Position numbers and translations under genes: made by a program. A DNA stretch of 37,012 nt from Hydrogenophilus sp. (GTDB taxonomy: Bacteria; Pseudomonadota; Gammaproteobacteria; Burkholderiales; Thiobacillaceae). The stretch lies in contig DYFK01000026.1 of NCBI GenBank assembly GCA_020725265.1, positions 1 to 37,012 of the forward strand. The letters run 5' to 3'. Positions 16,552-26,578 of the stretch are shown piece after piece. The notes under the pieces were generated by a model. That model ran no database searches. It saw nothing but the letters and a program-made list of their open reading frames with translations, and was not told the origin of the DNA. How positions within the stretch are numbered: position 1 is the first letter of the stretch; every line of letters begins with the position of its first letter.

Positions 16552-17010
16552 TACCGTATACTCGCGCAGCTCAAAAAACGTGCAATCAGGGGCGTTGAAG
16601 ATCCTGCCCGCGCACCGATGATGAGTTCCGGTTGTCTCGCTCACCGGCCAGGCCGACCGCCCCCCGTGTTTCATCGATGTCGAAAAATCCGTCCGCGCCA
16701 GAGCGCGCGGGAGCGCCAAAGCGCCGGATTGCCGTCGATGCCGGCACCCGTGGGCGCGGCGGGAAAGCAGTGATGGTAACGCAATTGATACGCGCGACCC
16801 GCGCCCGGATTGAGTTCCGCCGGCTCCGGCCGACGGCACGACACGACGAACCAGCAACCATGCACCAGTCGAACAGCGACACGAACAATCACGCCGCCTG
16901 ATCCCCTGCCTCGCATCGCCGCGGTCCGATCGAAGATGACGATAACGCCAACGATCGATCCAGCGGCGGGGTTTGTCGCCCCGGGGCGCGAGAGCGCTGG
17001 GGTATAAAAC
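16552..17010 (+). promoter_or_regulatory. Long rluC-rne divergent region containing the rne leader
   Basis: This is a 459-base gap without a credible gene. In E. coli the rne 5' leader is about 360 bases and mediates feedback control by RNase E; a gap of similar length here may play the same role (inference from synteny). Near its 3' end, GGGG and CCCC arms followed by CCCCGGGG (about 16973-16987) could fold just before the start. No clear sigma-70 promoter was identified. Confidence 0.45.
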
Positions 17011-19803
17011 ATGAAACGCATGCTGTTCAACGCGACGCAGGCGGAGGAACTCCGCGTCGCCATTGTCGATGGCCAGAAACTGGTCGACCTCGACATCGAA
17101 TCCGCCAACAAGGAGCAACGCAAGGGCAACATCTACAAGGCCGTCATCACCCGTGTCGAGCCTTCGCTGGAAGCCTGCTTCGTCAACTACGGCGCCGAGC
17201 GCCACGGCTTCCTGCCGTTCAAGGAAATCGCCCGCTCCGCCATTCCCGGCGCCGAGAAGGCCGATTTCAGCCGCGGCCGCATGCAGGATCTGCTCAAGGA
17301 AGGCATGGAGCTGATCGTCCAGGTGGAGAAGGACGAGCGCGGCAACAAGGGCGCCGCGCTGACCAACCAGGTCAGTCTGGCCGGACGCTACCTGGTGCTG
17401 ATGCCGAACAACCCGCGCGGTGGCGGCGTCTCCAGGCGGATCGAGGGCGAGGACCGCAACGAGCTGCGCGACGCCATCGCCCAGCTCGACATCCCGTCCG
17501 GCATGAGCCTGATCGGCCGCACCGCCGGCATCGGTCGCAACGTCGAGGAATTGCAGTGGGACCTGAACTACCTGCTGCAACTCTGGAACGCCATCGACGG
17601 CGCCGCCCAGGGCCAGAAAGGCGCTTTCCTGATCTACGCCGAATCCAGCCTGGTGATCCGCGCCATTCGCGATTACTTCACGCCGGACATCGGTGAACTG
17701 CTGATCGACGAGCCGAACATCTGCGAACAGGCCAAGCAGTTCATGGCCCACGTGATGCCGCCCAACGTCAACAAGGTCAAGCTCTACACCGACCCGGTGC
17801 CGCTGTTCTCGCGCTTCCAGATCGAACACCAGATCGAAAGCGCCTATTCGCGCATGGTCAGCCTGCCGTCCGGCGGCGCCATCGTCATCGATCACACCGA
17901 GGCGCTGGTCGCCATCGACGTCAACTCGGCGCAGGCGACCAAGGGCGGCGACATCGAGCAGACCGCGCTCAACACCAATCTGGAAGCCGCCGACGAAGTC
18001 GCCCGGCAGTTGCGCTTGCGCGACCTGGGCGGCCTGATCGTGATCGATTTCATCGACATGGAGAACCAGAAGAACCAGCGCGAAGTGGAGGAACGTCTGC
18101 GCGACGCGTTGCACCACGACCGCGCGCGCGTGCAGACCGGCAAGATTTCCCGCTTCGGCCTGCTGGAACTGTCGCGCCAGCGCCTGCAGCCCAGTCTGGG
18201 CGAAACCAGCTACGTGACCTGCCCGCGCTGCTCCGGTACCGGCCACGTGCGCAGCACCGAATCGTTCGCCTTGCACCTGCTGCGGATGCTTCAGGAAGAG
18301 GCCATGAAGGACAACACCGGCGCGGTGCATCTACAGATCCCGGTCGACGTCGCCACCTTCCTGCTCAACGAGAAACGCCACGACATCCTGGCCATCGAAG
18401 CGCGCCACCGGGTCGAAATCATGCTGATCCCCAACATGCATTTCGAGACGCCGCGCTACACCCTTGCCCGCTTGCGCCATGACCAGCTCAACCTGGTCGA
18501 GACGTCGGCGCCAAGCTACAAGATGGTGGAAAAGCCAGCCGAGGAAGAGGCGCAACCGCGCGCCAACGGCGCCGCCAAGCCGGAACGCGCCCAACCCATG
18601 GTGCAGGGCATCACCCCCAACCAACCGGCACCGACACCGTCGGCGCCCGTCCAGGCCGCGCCGGGTGCCGACAGCCCCGCCAAGCCCGGACTGTTCGGCC
18701 GCATCTTCGGCTGGCTGCGCGGGCTGAACCCGGAAGAAGCACCAGCCCAGCCGGCCGAGACCAAGAAATCCGAACCGCGTCGCGAGCGCGAACCCCGCCG
18801 CGACAAGCGCGAGGGCCGCGACAACCGCGCGGGCCGTGGCGAGCGCGAGAACCGCGAAAACCGGGAAGCCCGTGGCGACAAGGAACGCCGGCCACGCCCG
18901 GACAAGCCGGAACGTGGCGAACAAACCCGCGAACCCCGTGAAGTCCGCGAACCACGCGAACCCCGTGAAGCCCGCGAGCCACGCGAACCCCGTGAAGCCC
19001 GCGAGCCTCGTGACACCCCGGCCGAGCGTCCGGAACGCGGCGAACGTCCGGAACGCGGCGAACGTCCGCGTCGCGAACGCCAGCCGGCCACTGAACAGAA
19101 CCGGCCGCGCGAGCCCCAGCCGCGCGAGACCCAGGCCCCCATCGCGGCCGAGGCGGTCGAGGAGACCTCCGGCGAGATCACCGGCGAAGAGCGGGAAAGC
19201 CGCCGGCGTGGTCGCCGGGGCGGACGTGGCCGTCGAAGCGAAGGCCGTCCGGAAGGCGCGGCCGAAATCGCTGGCCAGACCGTGAGCGAAATCGTCGCCG
19301 GGGAAAGTGGAGAAGCTGGCCAGGCCACCCCGGCCAGCGCGCCCACGGCCACGCTCGAACCCCTGGTCGTTCATGTCGAACTGCCAGCCGAAACCCCTGT
19401 TCCGGCCGAGGCCCCGGCCAAGCCGGAAACCGCGGGCCCGGCAGCTGGGAAACCGGCGGACGCCCTGACGGCGGTGGGTCTGGAATTGGTCGAGACCGCC
19501 GGTACCCCGCCAGCGGCGGCCCCGACCGCCGATGGTGATACTCCGGTGTCCGGCGAGACGCCGCGCCGCCGACGCGGCCGCCGCTCCAGCTCGACCGCCG
19601 AGCCGGCGGAGCCGCTGGTGCTGGTGGAAACCTCGGCACCGGTCGAGGCCGCGCCGGAATCTCCGCAACCGCCCGGTGAATGGGGTCCGCCTTCGAACCC
19701 GCGTCGCCGCGCCCGGCCCAAGACCGCCACCGAACCGGCGGAACCCCTGGTGCTGGTGGAAACCGGATCCGGCGAGGACAGCGCCAAGCCGCGCGAGCCC
19801 TGA
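17011..19803 (+). CDS. rne: Ribonuclease E
   Basis: This 930-aa endoribonuclease is the core of the RNA degradosome. The N-terminal half (1-510) is catalytic: it opens [20 protein letters not shown], an S1 domain lies at about 38-120, and the catalytic aspartates fall at D303 (VAIDVNSA) and D346 ([10 protein letters not shown]), the same numbers as in E. coli. The Zn-link CPRCSGTG starts near 404. The C-terminal half (about 511-930) is low-complexity and presumably disordered. It holds a short conserved [13 protein letters not shown], resembling the membrane-targeting amphipathic helix. An Arg/Glu-rich RNA-binding region with tandem repeats follows, then an Ala/Pro/Glu-rich tail with repeated LVET motifs. 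The start has GGGG 8 bases upstream. A hairpin terminator follows the stop. Confidence 0.97.
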   Translation: MKRMLFNATQAEELRVAIVDGQKLVDLDIESANKEQRKGNIYKAVITRVEPSLEACFVNYGAERHGFLPFKEIARSAIPGAEKADFSRGRMQDLLKEGMELIVQVEKDERGNKGAALTNQVSLAGRYLVLMPNNPRGGGVSRRIEGEDRNELRDAIAQLDIPSGMSLIGRTAGIGRNVEELQWDLNYLLQLWNAIDGAAQGQKGAFLIYAESSLVIRAIRDYFTPDIGELLIDEPNICEQAKQFMAHVMPPNVNKVKLYTDPVPLFSRFQIEHQIESAYSRMVSLPSGGAIVIDHTEALVAIDVNSAQATKGGDIEQTALNTNLEAADEVARQLRLRDLGGLIVIDFIDMENQKNQREVEERLRDALHHDRARVQTGKISRFGLLELSRQRLQPSLGETSYVTCPRCSGTGHVRSTESFALHLLRMLQEEAMKDNTGAVHLQIPVDVATFLLNEKRHDILAIEARHRVEIMLIPNMHFETPRYTLARLRHDQLNLVETSAPSYKMVEKPAEEEAQPRANGAAKPERAQPMVQGITPNQPAPTPSAPVQAAPGADSPAKPGLFGRIFGWLRGLNPEEAPAQPAETKKSEPRREREPRRDKREGRDNRAGRGERENRENREARGDKERRPRPDKPERGEQTREPREVREPREPREAREPREPREAREPRDTPAERPERGERPERGERPRRERQPATEQNRPREPQPRETQAPIAAEAVEETSGEITGEERESRRRGRRGGRGRRSEGRPEGAAEIAGQTVSEIVAGESGEAGQATPASAPTATLEPLVVHVELPAETPVPAEAPAKPETAGPAAGKPADALTAVGLELVETAGTPPAAAPTADGDTPVSGETPRRRRGRRSSSTAEPAEPLVLVETSAPVEAAPESPQPPGEWGPPSNPRRRARPKTATEPAEPLVLVETGSGEDSAKPREP
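18928..19008 (+). repeat. 27-bp tandem repeat in the RNase E tail
   Basis: Three units (18928-18954, 18955-18981, 18982-19008) each encode the nine residues REPREXREP, where X is Val or Ala. They differ at only a few bases. The segment is part of the basic/acidic RNA-binding region and is a likely site of copy-number variation between strains. Confidence 0.85.
19027..19062 (+). repeat. 18-bp tandem repeat in the RNase E tail
   Basis: Two identical copies of CGTCCGGAACGCGGCGAA encode RPERGE twice, and a partial third copy runs to about 19068. It follows the 27-bp repeat with an 18-base spacer. Confidence 0.85.
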
Positions 19804-19822
19804 TCCGTCCGCCACCCGCCCC

Positions 19823-19856
19823 GCCCCGCCGCGCTGCCCGCCCGGCGGGGCTTTTT
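19823..19856 (+). terminator. Rho-independent terminator of rne
   Basis: GCCCCGCC (19823-19830) and GGCGGGGC (19844-19851) are perfect 8-base arms around a 13-base loop, followed at once by TTTTT. It lies 20 bases after the rne stop. The stop codon of the convergent gene (19855-19857) sits at the end of the T-run. Confidence 0.9.
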
Positions 19857-20571
19857 ACGTCCGTCCTCCCGCCGGCGCGCCGGCCAGCCACTCGATCAGA
19901 TGCCACTGGCCTGGCCGGATCGCCCAGATTGCGTAGTCGCGGGGTCGTTCCGGACACAATCCCGCGCAGTCATGGTCGTGGATGATCAGTTCGCCGCCCC
20001 GCCAGAACCGTGCCAGCAAGGCGTCCAGCTCGAGCGCGCCCGCCAGCGCGAGCTCCGGCCAATGGTCGGGCGCGCGCGTGGTCGAGGCCAGATCGTGCCA
20101 GCTCGCCCAAGGCTGCCCGGCCAAGGCCGCCGGCAGACTGTCCAGCCAGACGCGCCGAGCCTCCGGGTCCGGGGATTGGCCGACCAACGTCTGGCCGAGC
20201 AGGTTGCAGAACAGGAAGGCGGCTCCGGCATGGCACTCCACCAGACGGAAGAATCCATCCGGCTCGACGAACCCGGCATCGTCCTCGAAGCGGATGCCGG
20301 GTCGGCGCCGCGCCAGGATGAAACGCGCCAGCGGGTCCGGCTCCAGCGCGACGATGTCGTCGAAACGCGCGAGGAAGGCGGGATCGAGGGCATAGCCGCC
20401 GCTCGGACCGACCAGCACCAGCCGTCGGCTGGCCGGCTGCCACGCCGTCAGCCAGTCGCGGACGCGGTCATGGAAAGGTACCCAGAGCCGTCGATGACGA
20501 AAGGCGGCGAAGTGGTAGCGCAGACCACCGCTCGGATGCAGCAGGCGTGGCATGCGCCAGGCCGCCGGCAT
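19855..20571 (-). CDS. Unknown protein with a methyltransferase-like Rossmann motif
   Basis: This 238-aa soluble protein is not recognised with certainty. Residues about 50-100 resemble the first strands of a class I SAM methyltransferase: RRLVLVGPSGGYAL is a possible glycine loop, and IVALEPDPLAR is a possible acidic ribose-binding end of strand 2. The latter half contains WHDLASTTRAPDHWP and GGELIIHDHDCAGL. No catalytic motif can be named. The ATG at 20571 is preferred to the adjacent TTG at 20574. It starts 13 bases after the lon stop, so the two genes are probably co-transcribed, and its stop lies in the rne terminator. Confidence 0.75.
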   Translation of the reverse strand: MPAAWRMPRLLHPSGGLRYHFAAFRHRRLWVPFHDRVRDWLTAWQPASRRLVLVGPSGGYALDPAFLARFDDIVALEPDPLARFILARRRPGIRFEDDAGFVEPDGFFRLVECHAGAAFLFCNLLGQTLVGQSPDPEARRVWLDSLPAALAGQPWASWHDLASTTRAPDHWPELALAGALELDALLARFWRGGELIIHDHDCAGLCPERPRDYAIWAIRPGQWHLIEWLAGAPAGGRT

Positions 20572-20584
20572 CAACGCCCGTCGT

Positions 20585-22993
20585 TCACGCGCCGAACACC
20601 AGGCGCGCCACGTCCCTGTAGTGGCCGACGAAGCTGACCTGGAGACCGGACTTGACGTAATCCGGCAGGCGCTGGAAGTCCGGTTCGTTGGCGCGCGGCA
20701 GGATCAGCTCGTGGATGCCGACGCGCTTGGCGGCGATCACCTTCTCGCGGATGCCGCCGACCGGCAGCACCTGACCGGTCAGGGTCAGTTCGCCGGTCAT
20801 CGCCAGCGGCCGGTCGATCTTCTCGTTGCGCGCCAGTGAAAGCAGCGCGGTGGCCATGGTGATGCCGGCCGACGGGCCATCCTTGGGCGTGGCGCCCTCC
20901 GGCACGTGCAGATGGACGAAGGCCTCGTCGAAGAATTTCGCGTCGGCCTTGTAGATTTTCAGATGGCTGCTGATGTAGCTGTAGGCGATCTCGGCCGATT
21001 CCTTCATGACGTCGCCAAGCTTGCCGGTGAGCTTGAAACCGCGGTTGAGCGTATGCACCTTGGTCGCCTCGATGGTCAGCGTGGCGCCGCCCAACGCGGT
21101 CCAGGCCAGACCGGTGACAACGCCGATGCCGGTGGACGGCTTCTCCGGCGTATACGGCGGCTCGGGAATGAAGTCCTCCAGGTTGTCGGTGGTGACGCGC
21201 AGTTTGTCGGCTTCCTTGCGCACGATCATGACCACGCTCTTGCGGATCACCTTGCCGAGATTCATCTCCAGTTGCCGCACGCCGGCCTCGCGCGCGTAGC
21301 CCTCGATGATCCTGCGCACCGCCGCATCGCTGATGCTGATCTGGCCGCGCGTCAGACCGGCTTTCTTCAACTGCTTGGGCCACAGGTGATGCTTGGCGAT
21401 GGCGACCTTCTCTTCCATCAGATAACCGGACAGGCGGATCACCTCCATGCGGTCGAGCAACGGGCCGGGGATGGTGTCGAGCTGGTTGGCGGTGCAGATG
21501 AACAGCGTCTTCGACAGATCGAAGCGCACGTCCAGATAGTGGTCGAGGAACTCGGAATTCTGCTCGGGATCGAGCACCTCCAGCAGCGCCGAGGCGGGAT
21601 CGCCCTGGTAGGAGGCGCCGATCTTGTCGACCTCGTCGAGCATGATCACCGGGTTATGCGATTCCACTTCCTTGATCGCCTGGATGAACTTGCCGGGCAT
21701 GGCGCCGATGTAGGTGCGGCGATGGCCCTTGATCTCGGCCTCGTCGCGCATGCCGCCGACCGAGAAGCGGTAGAACTTGCGCCCCAGCGCGCGCGCCACC
21801 GAACGGCCGATGGAGGTCTTGCCGACGCCGGGCGGGCCGACCAGCAACAGGATGGAGCCGGCCACCTCGCCTTTCATGGCGCCCACCGCGAGAAACTCGA
21901 TGATGCGTTCCTTGACGTCGTCGAGACCGTCGTGATCGGCATCCAGGATCTTGCGCGCGCGCGCCAGGTCGAGCTTGTCCTTGGTGTACCTGCCCCAAGG
22001 CAGGCTGGTCAGCCAATCCAGGTAATTGCGCGTGACCGTGTACTCCGGCGAGCCGTGTTCGAGGCCGGCCAGCTTGTCCATCTCCTCGCCGATCTTCTTG
22101 GCCGCGTGCGCCGGCAGGGTCAGCTTGGCGACGCGGTCGCGATACAGATCGAGATCGGCGGTGCGGTCGTCCTTGGCGATGCCGAGTTCCTTCTGGATCG
22201 CCTTGAGCTGTTCGCGCAGGAAAAATTCGCGCTGCTGGCGCGTCATCTTCTCTTCCACCTTCTCCCGAATCTGGGTTTGCAGGCGAGCGACTTCCAGTTC
22301 CTTCTTGATCAGCAGCAGCACCTTCTGCATGCGCTTGCGCAGGTTCAGCGCTTCCAGCACTTCTTGCAGCTTCTCCTTGGGGGCGGTGGTCAGACTGGCG
22401 GCGAAATCGGCGAGCAGGGCCGGCTCGTTGGGCGAGAAGCGGTTGAGGAAGAACTTGAGTTCCTCGCTATACAACGGGTTGAGCGGCAACAGATCCTTGA
22501 TCGCGTTGATGATCGCCAGCGCGTAGGCCTTGGTTTCCTCGCCACCGCCGGACTGGCGGGTCTCCGCCGGGTATTCGACACGGGCGAAATACGGCGCCTT
22601 GCCGGACAACCATTCCGCGATCTTGAAGCGGGTGACGCCCTCGGCGATGAACTGGATCTTGCCGTCCGAACGCATCGGGTGATGCATGCGCACCAGCGTG
22701 CCGATGCCGTGGAAATCCTCGGGCCGGGCATCGTCCGAGACGTCTCCGCGCACCAGCACCAGGCCGACCAGATGATGACCGGATTCGCCGATGCGCTTGA
22801 CCGTCTCCATCCAGGGCCCTTCGTTCATGATCAGCGGCAGGGTCTGCGCCGGAAAGAACGGTTTTTCCGTCAGCGGCAACAAGTGGATGGTCGCCGGCAG
22901 CGTCTGTGCCGGCAGGTTGGCGGTGGTGGTCGCGCCGGCATCGTTCTTGTCGAGAATTTCGCCCTCCAGGGGCTGGCTGTGCTCTTCGGTCAT
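20585..22993 (-). CDS. lon: ATP-dependent protease Lon
   Basis: This 802-aa cytoplasmic AAA+ protease degrades misfolded and regulatory proteins. The N-terminal LAN domain covers about 36-235 ([20 protein letters not shown]), and a coiled-coil section follows. The AAA+ module has Walker [10 protein letters not shown] at 385-393, Walker [12 protein letters not shown] near 445-455 and [18 protein letters not shown] between them. The C-terminal protease domain has the catalytic Ser at about 708 (DGPSAGIT) and Lys near 750 ([12 protein letters not shown]). The length is normal for the family. The ATG at 22993 has no strong ribosome binding site. A possible heat-shock promoter lies about 30-60 bases upstream. 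Confidence 0.97.
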   Translation of the reverse strand: MTEEHSQPLEGEILDKNDAGATTTANLPAQTLPATIHLLPLTEKPFFPAQTLPLIMNEGPWMETVKRIGESGHHLVGLVLVRGDVSDDARPEDFHGIGTLVRMHHPMRSDGKIQFIAEGVTRFKIAEWLSGKAPYFARVEYPAETRQSGGGEETKAYALAIINAIKDLLPLNPLYSEELKFFLNRFSPNEPALLADFAASLTTAPKEKLQEVLEALNLRKRMQKVLLLIKKELEVARLQTQIREKVEEKMTRQQREFFLREQLKAIQKELGIAKDDRTADLDLYRDRVAKLTLPAHAAKKIGEEMDKLAGLEHGSPEYTVTRNYLDWLTSLPWGRYTKDKLDLARARKILDADHDGLDDVKERIIEFLAVGAMKGEVAGSILLLVGPPGVGKTSIGRSVARALGRKFYRFSVGGMRDEAEIKGHRRTYIGAMPGKFIQAIKEVESHNPVIMLDEVDKIGASYQGDPASALLEVLDPEQNSEFLDHYLDVRFDLSKTLFICTANQLDTIPGPLLDRMEVIRLSGYLMEEKVAIAKHHLWPKQLKKAGLTRGQISISDAAVRRIIEGYAREAGVRQLEMNLGKVIRKSVVMIVRKEADKLRVTTDNLEDFIPEPPYTPEKPSTGIGVVTGLAWTALGGATLTIEATKVHTLNRGFKLTGKLGDVMKESAEIAYSYISSHLKIYKADAKFFDEAFVHLHVPEGATPKDGPSAGITMATALLSLARNEKIDRPLAMTGELTLTGQVLPVGGIREKVIAAKRVGIHELILPRANEPDFQRLPDYVKSGLQVSFVGHYRDVARLVFGA

Positions 22994-23018
22994 GGTCGTG
23001 TCATTTCAGAGTGGGCCC

Positions 23019-23051
23019 ATGATGGGTATGGCCATGGCACGCCTTTTCAAG
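23019..23051 (-). promoter_or_regulatory. lon: Possible sigma-32 promoter of lon
   Basis: On the minus strand CTTGAAA (23051-23045) matches the heat-shock -35 element. GCCATAC (23032-23026) or CCCATCAT (23026-23019) could be the -10. The spacing of the first pair, 12 bases, fits; the second is longer than usual. lon is a classic heat-shock gene, which makes this plausible, but the -10 match is imperfect. Confidence 0.4.
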
Positions 23052-23072
23052 TTCACCCCCGACAACCGGTCC

Positions 23073-24275
23073 TCAGCCGTGATTCAGCCCCATCGCCTCG
23101 CGTACGTCGCGCATGGTCTCGCGCGCCAGGTCACGCGCTTTCTCGCAGCCGTCGGCGATGATGTTGCGCACGGTGTCCGGCTCCTCGGTATAGGCGCGGG
23201 CGCGCTCCTGGATCGGCGCCAGCTCGGCGAGCACGGCGTCGATCACCGGCTGCTTGCACTCGATGCAGCCGATGCCGGCCGACACGCAGCCCTGGCGCAC
23301 CCAACCCTTGACGTCGTCACCGGAATAAACCTCATGCAGTTGCCAGACCGGGCATTTGTCGGGATCACCCGGATCGGTCCGGCGCACCCGGGCCGGATCG
23401 GTGGGCATGGTGCGGATCTTGCGCGTGACCGATTCGGCATCCTCGCGCAGGGCGATGGTGTTGTTGTACGACTTGGACATCTTCTGGCCGTCCAGACCGG
23501 GCATGCGCGAGGCGGCGGTGAGCAGCGCGCGCGGCTCGGTCAGGATCATCTTGCCGCCGCCTTCCAGATAGCCGTACAGCCGTTCGCGGTCACCCAGCGA
23601 CAGGTTCTGCGCCTCCGCCAGGATGGCGCGCGCGGATTCCAGCGCTTCCTCGTCGCCCTCCTGCTGGAAGCGGGTGCGCAGTTCGCCGTACAGCTTGGCC
23701 TTCTTGCCGCCCAGCTTCTTGACCGCCGCCTGCGCCTTCTCCTCGTAGCCCGGCTCCTTGCCGTACAGGTGATTGAAGCGACGGGCGATCTCGCGCGCGA
23801 ATTCGATATGCGGCACCTGGTCCTCGCCGACCGGCACCTGGTTGGCGCGGTAGATCAGGATGTCGGCGCTTTGCAGCAGCGGATAGCCGAGGAAGCCGTA
23901 GGTCGACAGATCCTTCTCGGTCAGTTTTTCCTGCTGATCCTTGTAGGTGGGCACCCGCTCCAGCCAGCCCAACGGCGTCATCATCGACAGCAGCAGATGC
24001 AGTTCGGCGTGCTCGATCACGCTGGACTGGATGAACAGGGTCGACTTGGCCGGGTCGACCCCGGCCGCCAGCCAGTCGATCACCATCTGCCGGGTGGCAT
24101 CCTCGATCGCCAGCGGATTGTCGTAATGCGTGGTCAGCGCGTGCCAGTCGGCCACGAAGAACAGGCACTCGTATTCGTGCTGAAGCCGGATCCAGTTCTT
24201 GAGGACGCCGTGGTAATGGCCAAGGTGCAGGCTGCCGGTGGGGCGCATGCCGGAGAGGACGCGGTCGCTGTACAT
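23073..24275 (-). CDS. trpS: Tryptophanyl-tRNA synthetase
   Basis: This 400-aa class I synthetase charges tRNA-Trp. It has the HLGH signature at residues 17-20 (GSLHLGHYHG) and KMSKS at 265-269. Between about 165 and 245 there is a charged section (KAQAAVKKLGGKKAKLYGEL) that makes it longer than the roughly 335-residue E. coli enzyme. I recall 400-residue forms as common in betaproteobacteria. The gene follows the site-2 protease gene by about 40 bases on the same strand. No clear ribosome binding site precedes the ATG. Confidence 0.96.
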   Translation of the reverse strand: MYSDRVLSGMRPTGSLHLGHYHGVLKNWIRLQHEYECLFFVADWHALTTHYDNPLAIEDATRQMVIDWLAAGVDPAKSTLFIQSSVIEHAELHLLLSMMTPLGWLERVPTYKDQQEKLTEKDLSTYGFLGYPLLQSADILIYRANQVPVGEDQVPHIEFAREIARRFNHLYGKEPGYEEKAQAAVKKLGGKKAKLYGELRTRFQQEGDEEALESARAILAEAQNLSLGDRERLYGYLEGGGKMILTEPRALLTAASRMPGLDGQKMSKSYNNTIALREDAESVTRKIRTMPTDPARVRRTDPGDPDKCPVWQLHEVYSGDDVKGWVRQGCVSAGIGCIECKQPVIDAVLAELAPIQERARAYTEEPDTVRNIIADGCEKARDLARETMRDVREAMGLNHG

Positions 24276-24316
24276 GGGTGTGGGGTCGCGGGTGACGGGG
24301 TTGGGACGGAATCAGA

Positions 24317-25021
24317 TCAGTTCAGGACCATCTGGATCAGGGCCAGCAGCGCGATCGGTTCGATGCCGAACAGGATCGCGGCCAGATGAATCAGCGCCCG
24401 GATCAGCGGCCACATGATCAGGCCGAGCACGCCCAGGAACATCAGGCCGATCAGGATGAACAGGCCATAGGGCTCGACCCGGGCGAGGCCGTAGGCCAGC
24501 CGCGGCGGCAGCAGGCTGACGGCGATGCGGCCGCCATCGAGCGGCGGCAGGGGAATCAGGTTGAGTACCATCAGGATGGCGTTGATGAACACGCCGGCGG
24601 CGCCCATCAGCGCCAGTGGCATCGCGAAGGCGCTGCCGGGCATGGCCAGCGCGACCTTGATCATGCCCGCCCAGATCAGCGCCATCAGCAGATTGGCGCC
24701 GGGGCCGGCGGCGGCCACCCAGAGCATGTCCTGGCGGGGGCGGCGCAGGTTGCCGAAATTGACCGGCACCGGCTTGGCCCAGCCGAACAGGATGCCGGCG
24801 CCGCCCGACAGCTTGGACAGGATCAGGATGGCGGCGGGCACGATCAGGGTGCCGACCAGATCGATGTGCTTGAGCGGGTTGAGGGTGATGCGGCCTTCCA
24901 TCTCGGCGGTGCGGTCGCCGAAGCGCAACGCCGCGTAGCCGTGCGCGGCCTCGTGCAGGGTGATCGCGAAGATCACCGGCAAGGCGAATACGGAAATCTT
25001 CTGTATCAGATTAAGTTCCAA
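24317..25021 (-). CDS. Site-2 protease family (M50) zinc metalloprotease
   Basis: This 234-aa integral membrane protein has about five or six hydrophobic segments. The zinc-binding HEAAH lies at residues 23-27 in the first helix, and the second metal motif NLIPLPPLDGGRI lies near 155-168. This is the short form without PDZ domains. The start is a TTG at 25021 with AAAGGA 7 bases upstream. It begins 27 bases after the yciO stop and is followed by trpS, a string common in betaproteobacteria. Its substrate is not evident from sequence. Confidence 0.93.
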   Translation of the reverse strand: MELNLIQKISVFALPVIFAITLHEAAHGYAALRFGDRTAEMEGRITLNPLKHIDLVGTLIVPAAILILSKLSGGAGILFGWAKPVPVNFGNLRRPRQDMLWVAAAGPGANLLMALIWAGMIKVALAMPGSAFAMPLALMGAAGVFINAILMVLNLIPLPPLDGGRIAVSLLPPRLAYGLARVEPYGLFILIGLMFLGVLGLIMWPLIRALIHLAAILFGIEPIALLALIQMVLN

Positions 25022-25048
25022 AGATATTCCTTTGAATATTAAGGGATA

Positions 25049-25672
25049 TCAAAAACCGATCCGCGCCAGATCGCCGGTTCCCGCGCGGATCAGTTCCGGC
25101 GCCGGGCCAGTCAGGTCGACCACCGTGGTCGGTTCCATGCCGCAATAGCCGGCCTCCAGGATCACATCCACGCGCGTGCCCAGGCGCTCGCGGATTTCGT
25201 CCGGATCGTTGAGCGGGTAATCGTCGCCCGGCAGTTGCAGGGTCATCGACAGGATCGGTTCGTCGAGCTCCGCCAGCAGCGCGGCGACCACCGTGTGCTC
25301 GGGCACGCGCAGGCCGATGCTGCTGCGCTTGGGATGTTGCAGCCGGCGCGGCACCTCGCGCGTCGCTTCCAGGATGAAGGTGTAACCGCCCGGCGTCGCC
25401 GCCTTGAGCAGGCGATATTGCTTGTTGTCGACCCGCGCGTAGCGGGCGATTTCGGACAGGTCGCGGCAGATCAGCGTGAAGTGGTGTTTCTCGTCGACCT
25501 CGCGCAGCGCGCGGATACGCTCCATGCCATCCTTGTTGCCGATCATGCAGCCGAGCGCGTAGCAGGAATCGGTGGGATAGACCATGACACCGCCGGCGCG
25601 CAGTAACTTGACCGTTTCGCGCACCAGGCGGATCTGCGGATTGTCCGGGTGCAGGTTGAAGAACTGACTCAC
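25049..25672 (-). CDS. yciO: L-threonylcarbamoyladenylate synthase family protein, YciO type
   Basis: This 207-aa protein is of the Sua5/YciO/YrdC fold, with VMVYPTDSCYALGC near 30-43, HHFTLICRDLSEIA, TPGGYTFILEAT, KRSSIGLRVPEH and a C-terminal VVDLT. The family makes threonylcarbamoyl-AMP for the t6A modification of tRNA; the YciO branch may have a related or weaker role. The start is a GTG at 25672 overlapping the stop of the upstream PHP gene (GTGA), so translation is probably coupled. A longer open frame upstream lies within that gene and is not used. Confidence 0.93.
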   Translation of the reverse strand: MSQFFNLHPDNPQIRLVRETVKLLRAGGVMVYPTDSCYALGCMIGNKDGMERIRALREVDEKHHFTLICRDLSEIARYARVDNKQYRLLKAATPGGYTFILEATREVPRRLQHPKRSSIGLRVPEHTVVAALLAELDEPILSMTLQLPGDDYPLNDPDEIRERLGTRVDVILEAGYCGMEPTTVVDLTGPAPELIRAGTGDLARIGF

Positions 25673-26502
25673 GCCCAGTGCTCCCAGATCGGTCGGCAAC
25701 GCTCCGGCAACGGCATCAGCCGGCCCAGCTCGCGCCCGCCTTCGCCAGGCGCGTGGAAATCGGAGCCGGCCGAGGCCGACAGACCGAATTCGACCGCCAG
25801 ATCGGCGAACAACGGCACCTGATCCGGCGTATGGCTGCCGGTCACCACCTCGATGCCCTGACCACCGGCGGCCCTGAACTCGGCCAGCAGCAGACGCATC
25901 TTTTCCTTGCCCATGGTGTAACGGCCGGGATGCGCCAGCACCGCCACGCCGCCGGCGCCACGAATCCAGGAGACCGCCTCGGCCAGTCCAGCCCATTCGT
26001 GATGGACGTAGCCCGGCTTGCCCTTGACCAGATACTTCTTGAACACCGTCTTGACGTCCTTGACCACGCCACGCTCGACCAGAAAGCGGGCGAAATGGGT
26101 GCGCCCGATCAGCGCCCGGTTGCCGGCATGGGCATAGGCGCCTTCCAGCGCGCCGACGATGCCGAGCCGGGCCAGTTCGTCGGCCATGCGCCGGGCGCGC
26201 TCGCCACGGCCGCCGCGGTTGCGCGCCAGGCCGGCGGCCAACGCCGGATCGGCGGCATCGATGTCGAGCCCGACGACATGCACGGTGGCGCCGCCCCAGG
26301 TCACCGAAACCTCGACTCCGCCGATCAGCCGGATTCCGAATCGCCGCGCCGTTTCCCGGGCTTCGGCCAGACCGGACACCTCGTCATGGTCGGTCAGGGC
26401 GAGCACACCCACGCCCATGGCGGCCGCGCGCTCGACCAGCCCGGTCGGCGACAGCAGACCGTCCGAGGCGGTGGAATGGCTATGGAGGTCGTGAACGATC
26501 AT
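25669..26502 (-). CDS. rnm: PHP-domain phosphoesterase, RNase AM (YciV) type
   Basis: This 277-aa metal-dependent phosphoesterase has the PHP motifs [12 protein letters not shown] (residues 4-15), LTDHDEVSG, the central [24 protein letters not shown] and GSDFHAPG. In E. coli the YciV/RNase AM enzyme trims short RNAs 5' to 3' and hydrolyses 3',5'-bisphosphate nucleotides, and it is adjacent to yciO as here. The ATG at 26502 fits the family N-terminus. An in-frame ATG at 26583 would add 27 unrelated residues, and its first bases form part of a likely extended -10 box. No good ribosome binding site is seen. Confidence 0.92.
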   Translation of the reverse strand: MIVHDLHSHSTASDGLLSPTGLVERAAAMGVGVLALTDHDEVSGLAEARETARRFGIRLIGGVEVSVTWGGATVHVVGLDIDAADPALAAGLARNRGGRGERARRMADELARLGIVGALEGAYAHAGNRALIGRTHFARFLVERGVVKDVKTVFKKYLVKGKPGYVHHEWAGLAEAVSWIRGAGGVAVLAHPGRYTMGKEKMRLLLAEFRAAGGQGIEVVTGSHTPDQVPLFADLAVEFGLSASAGSDFHAPGEGGRELGRLMPLPERCRPIWEHWA

Positions 26503-26578
26503 GGTGGGGGCCGTTTGCCCGACTCGCGCCGATGGCGCGAGCGAAAATAACGGCGGATGGATTGAGGCGCGGGCCGGA

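Noticed and set aside
16552-18330. Extension of the rluC frame through the rne coding region (912 codons in all)
   Set aside because: Only the part from 16551 down matches RluC. The extension is antisense to the catalytic half of RNase E.
20906-24389. Large plus-strand open frames (20906-23161, 22791-24389) over lon and trpS
   Set aside because: They are antisense to two textbook housekeeping genes and have no recognisable protein features.
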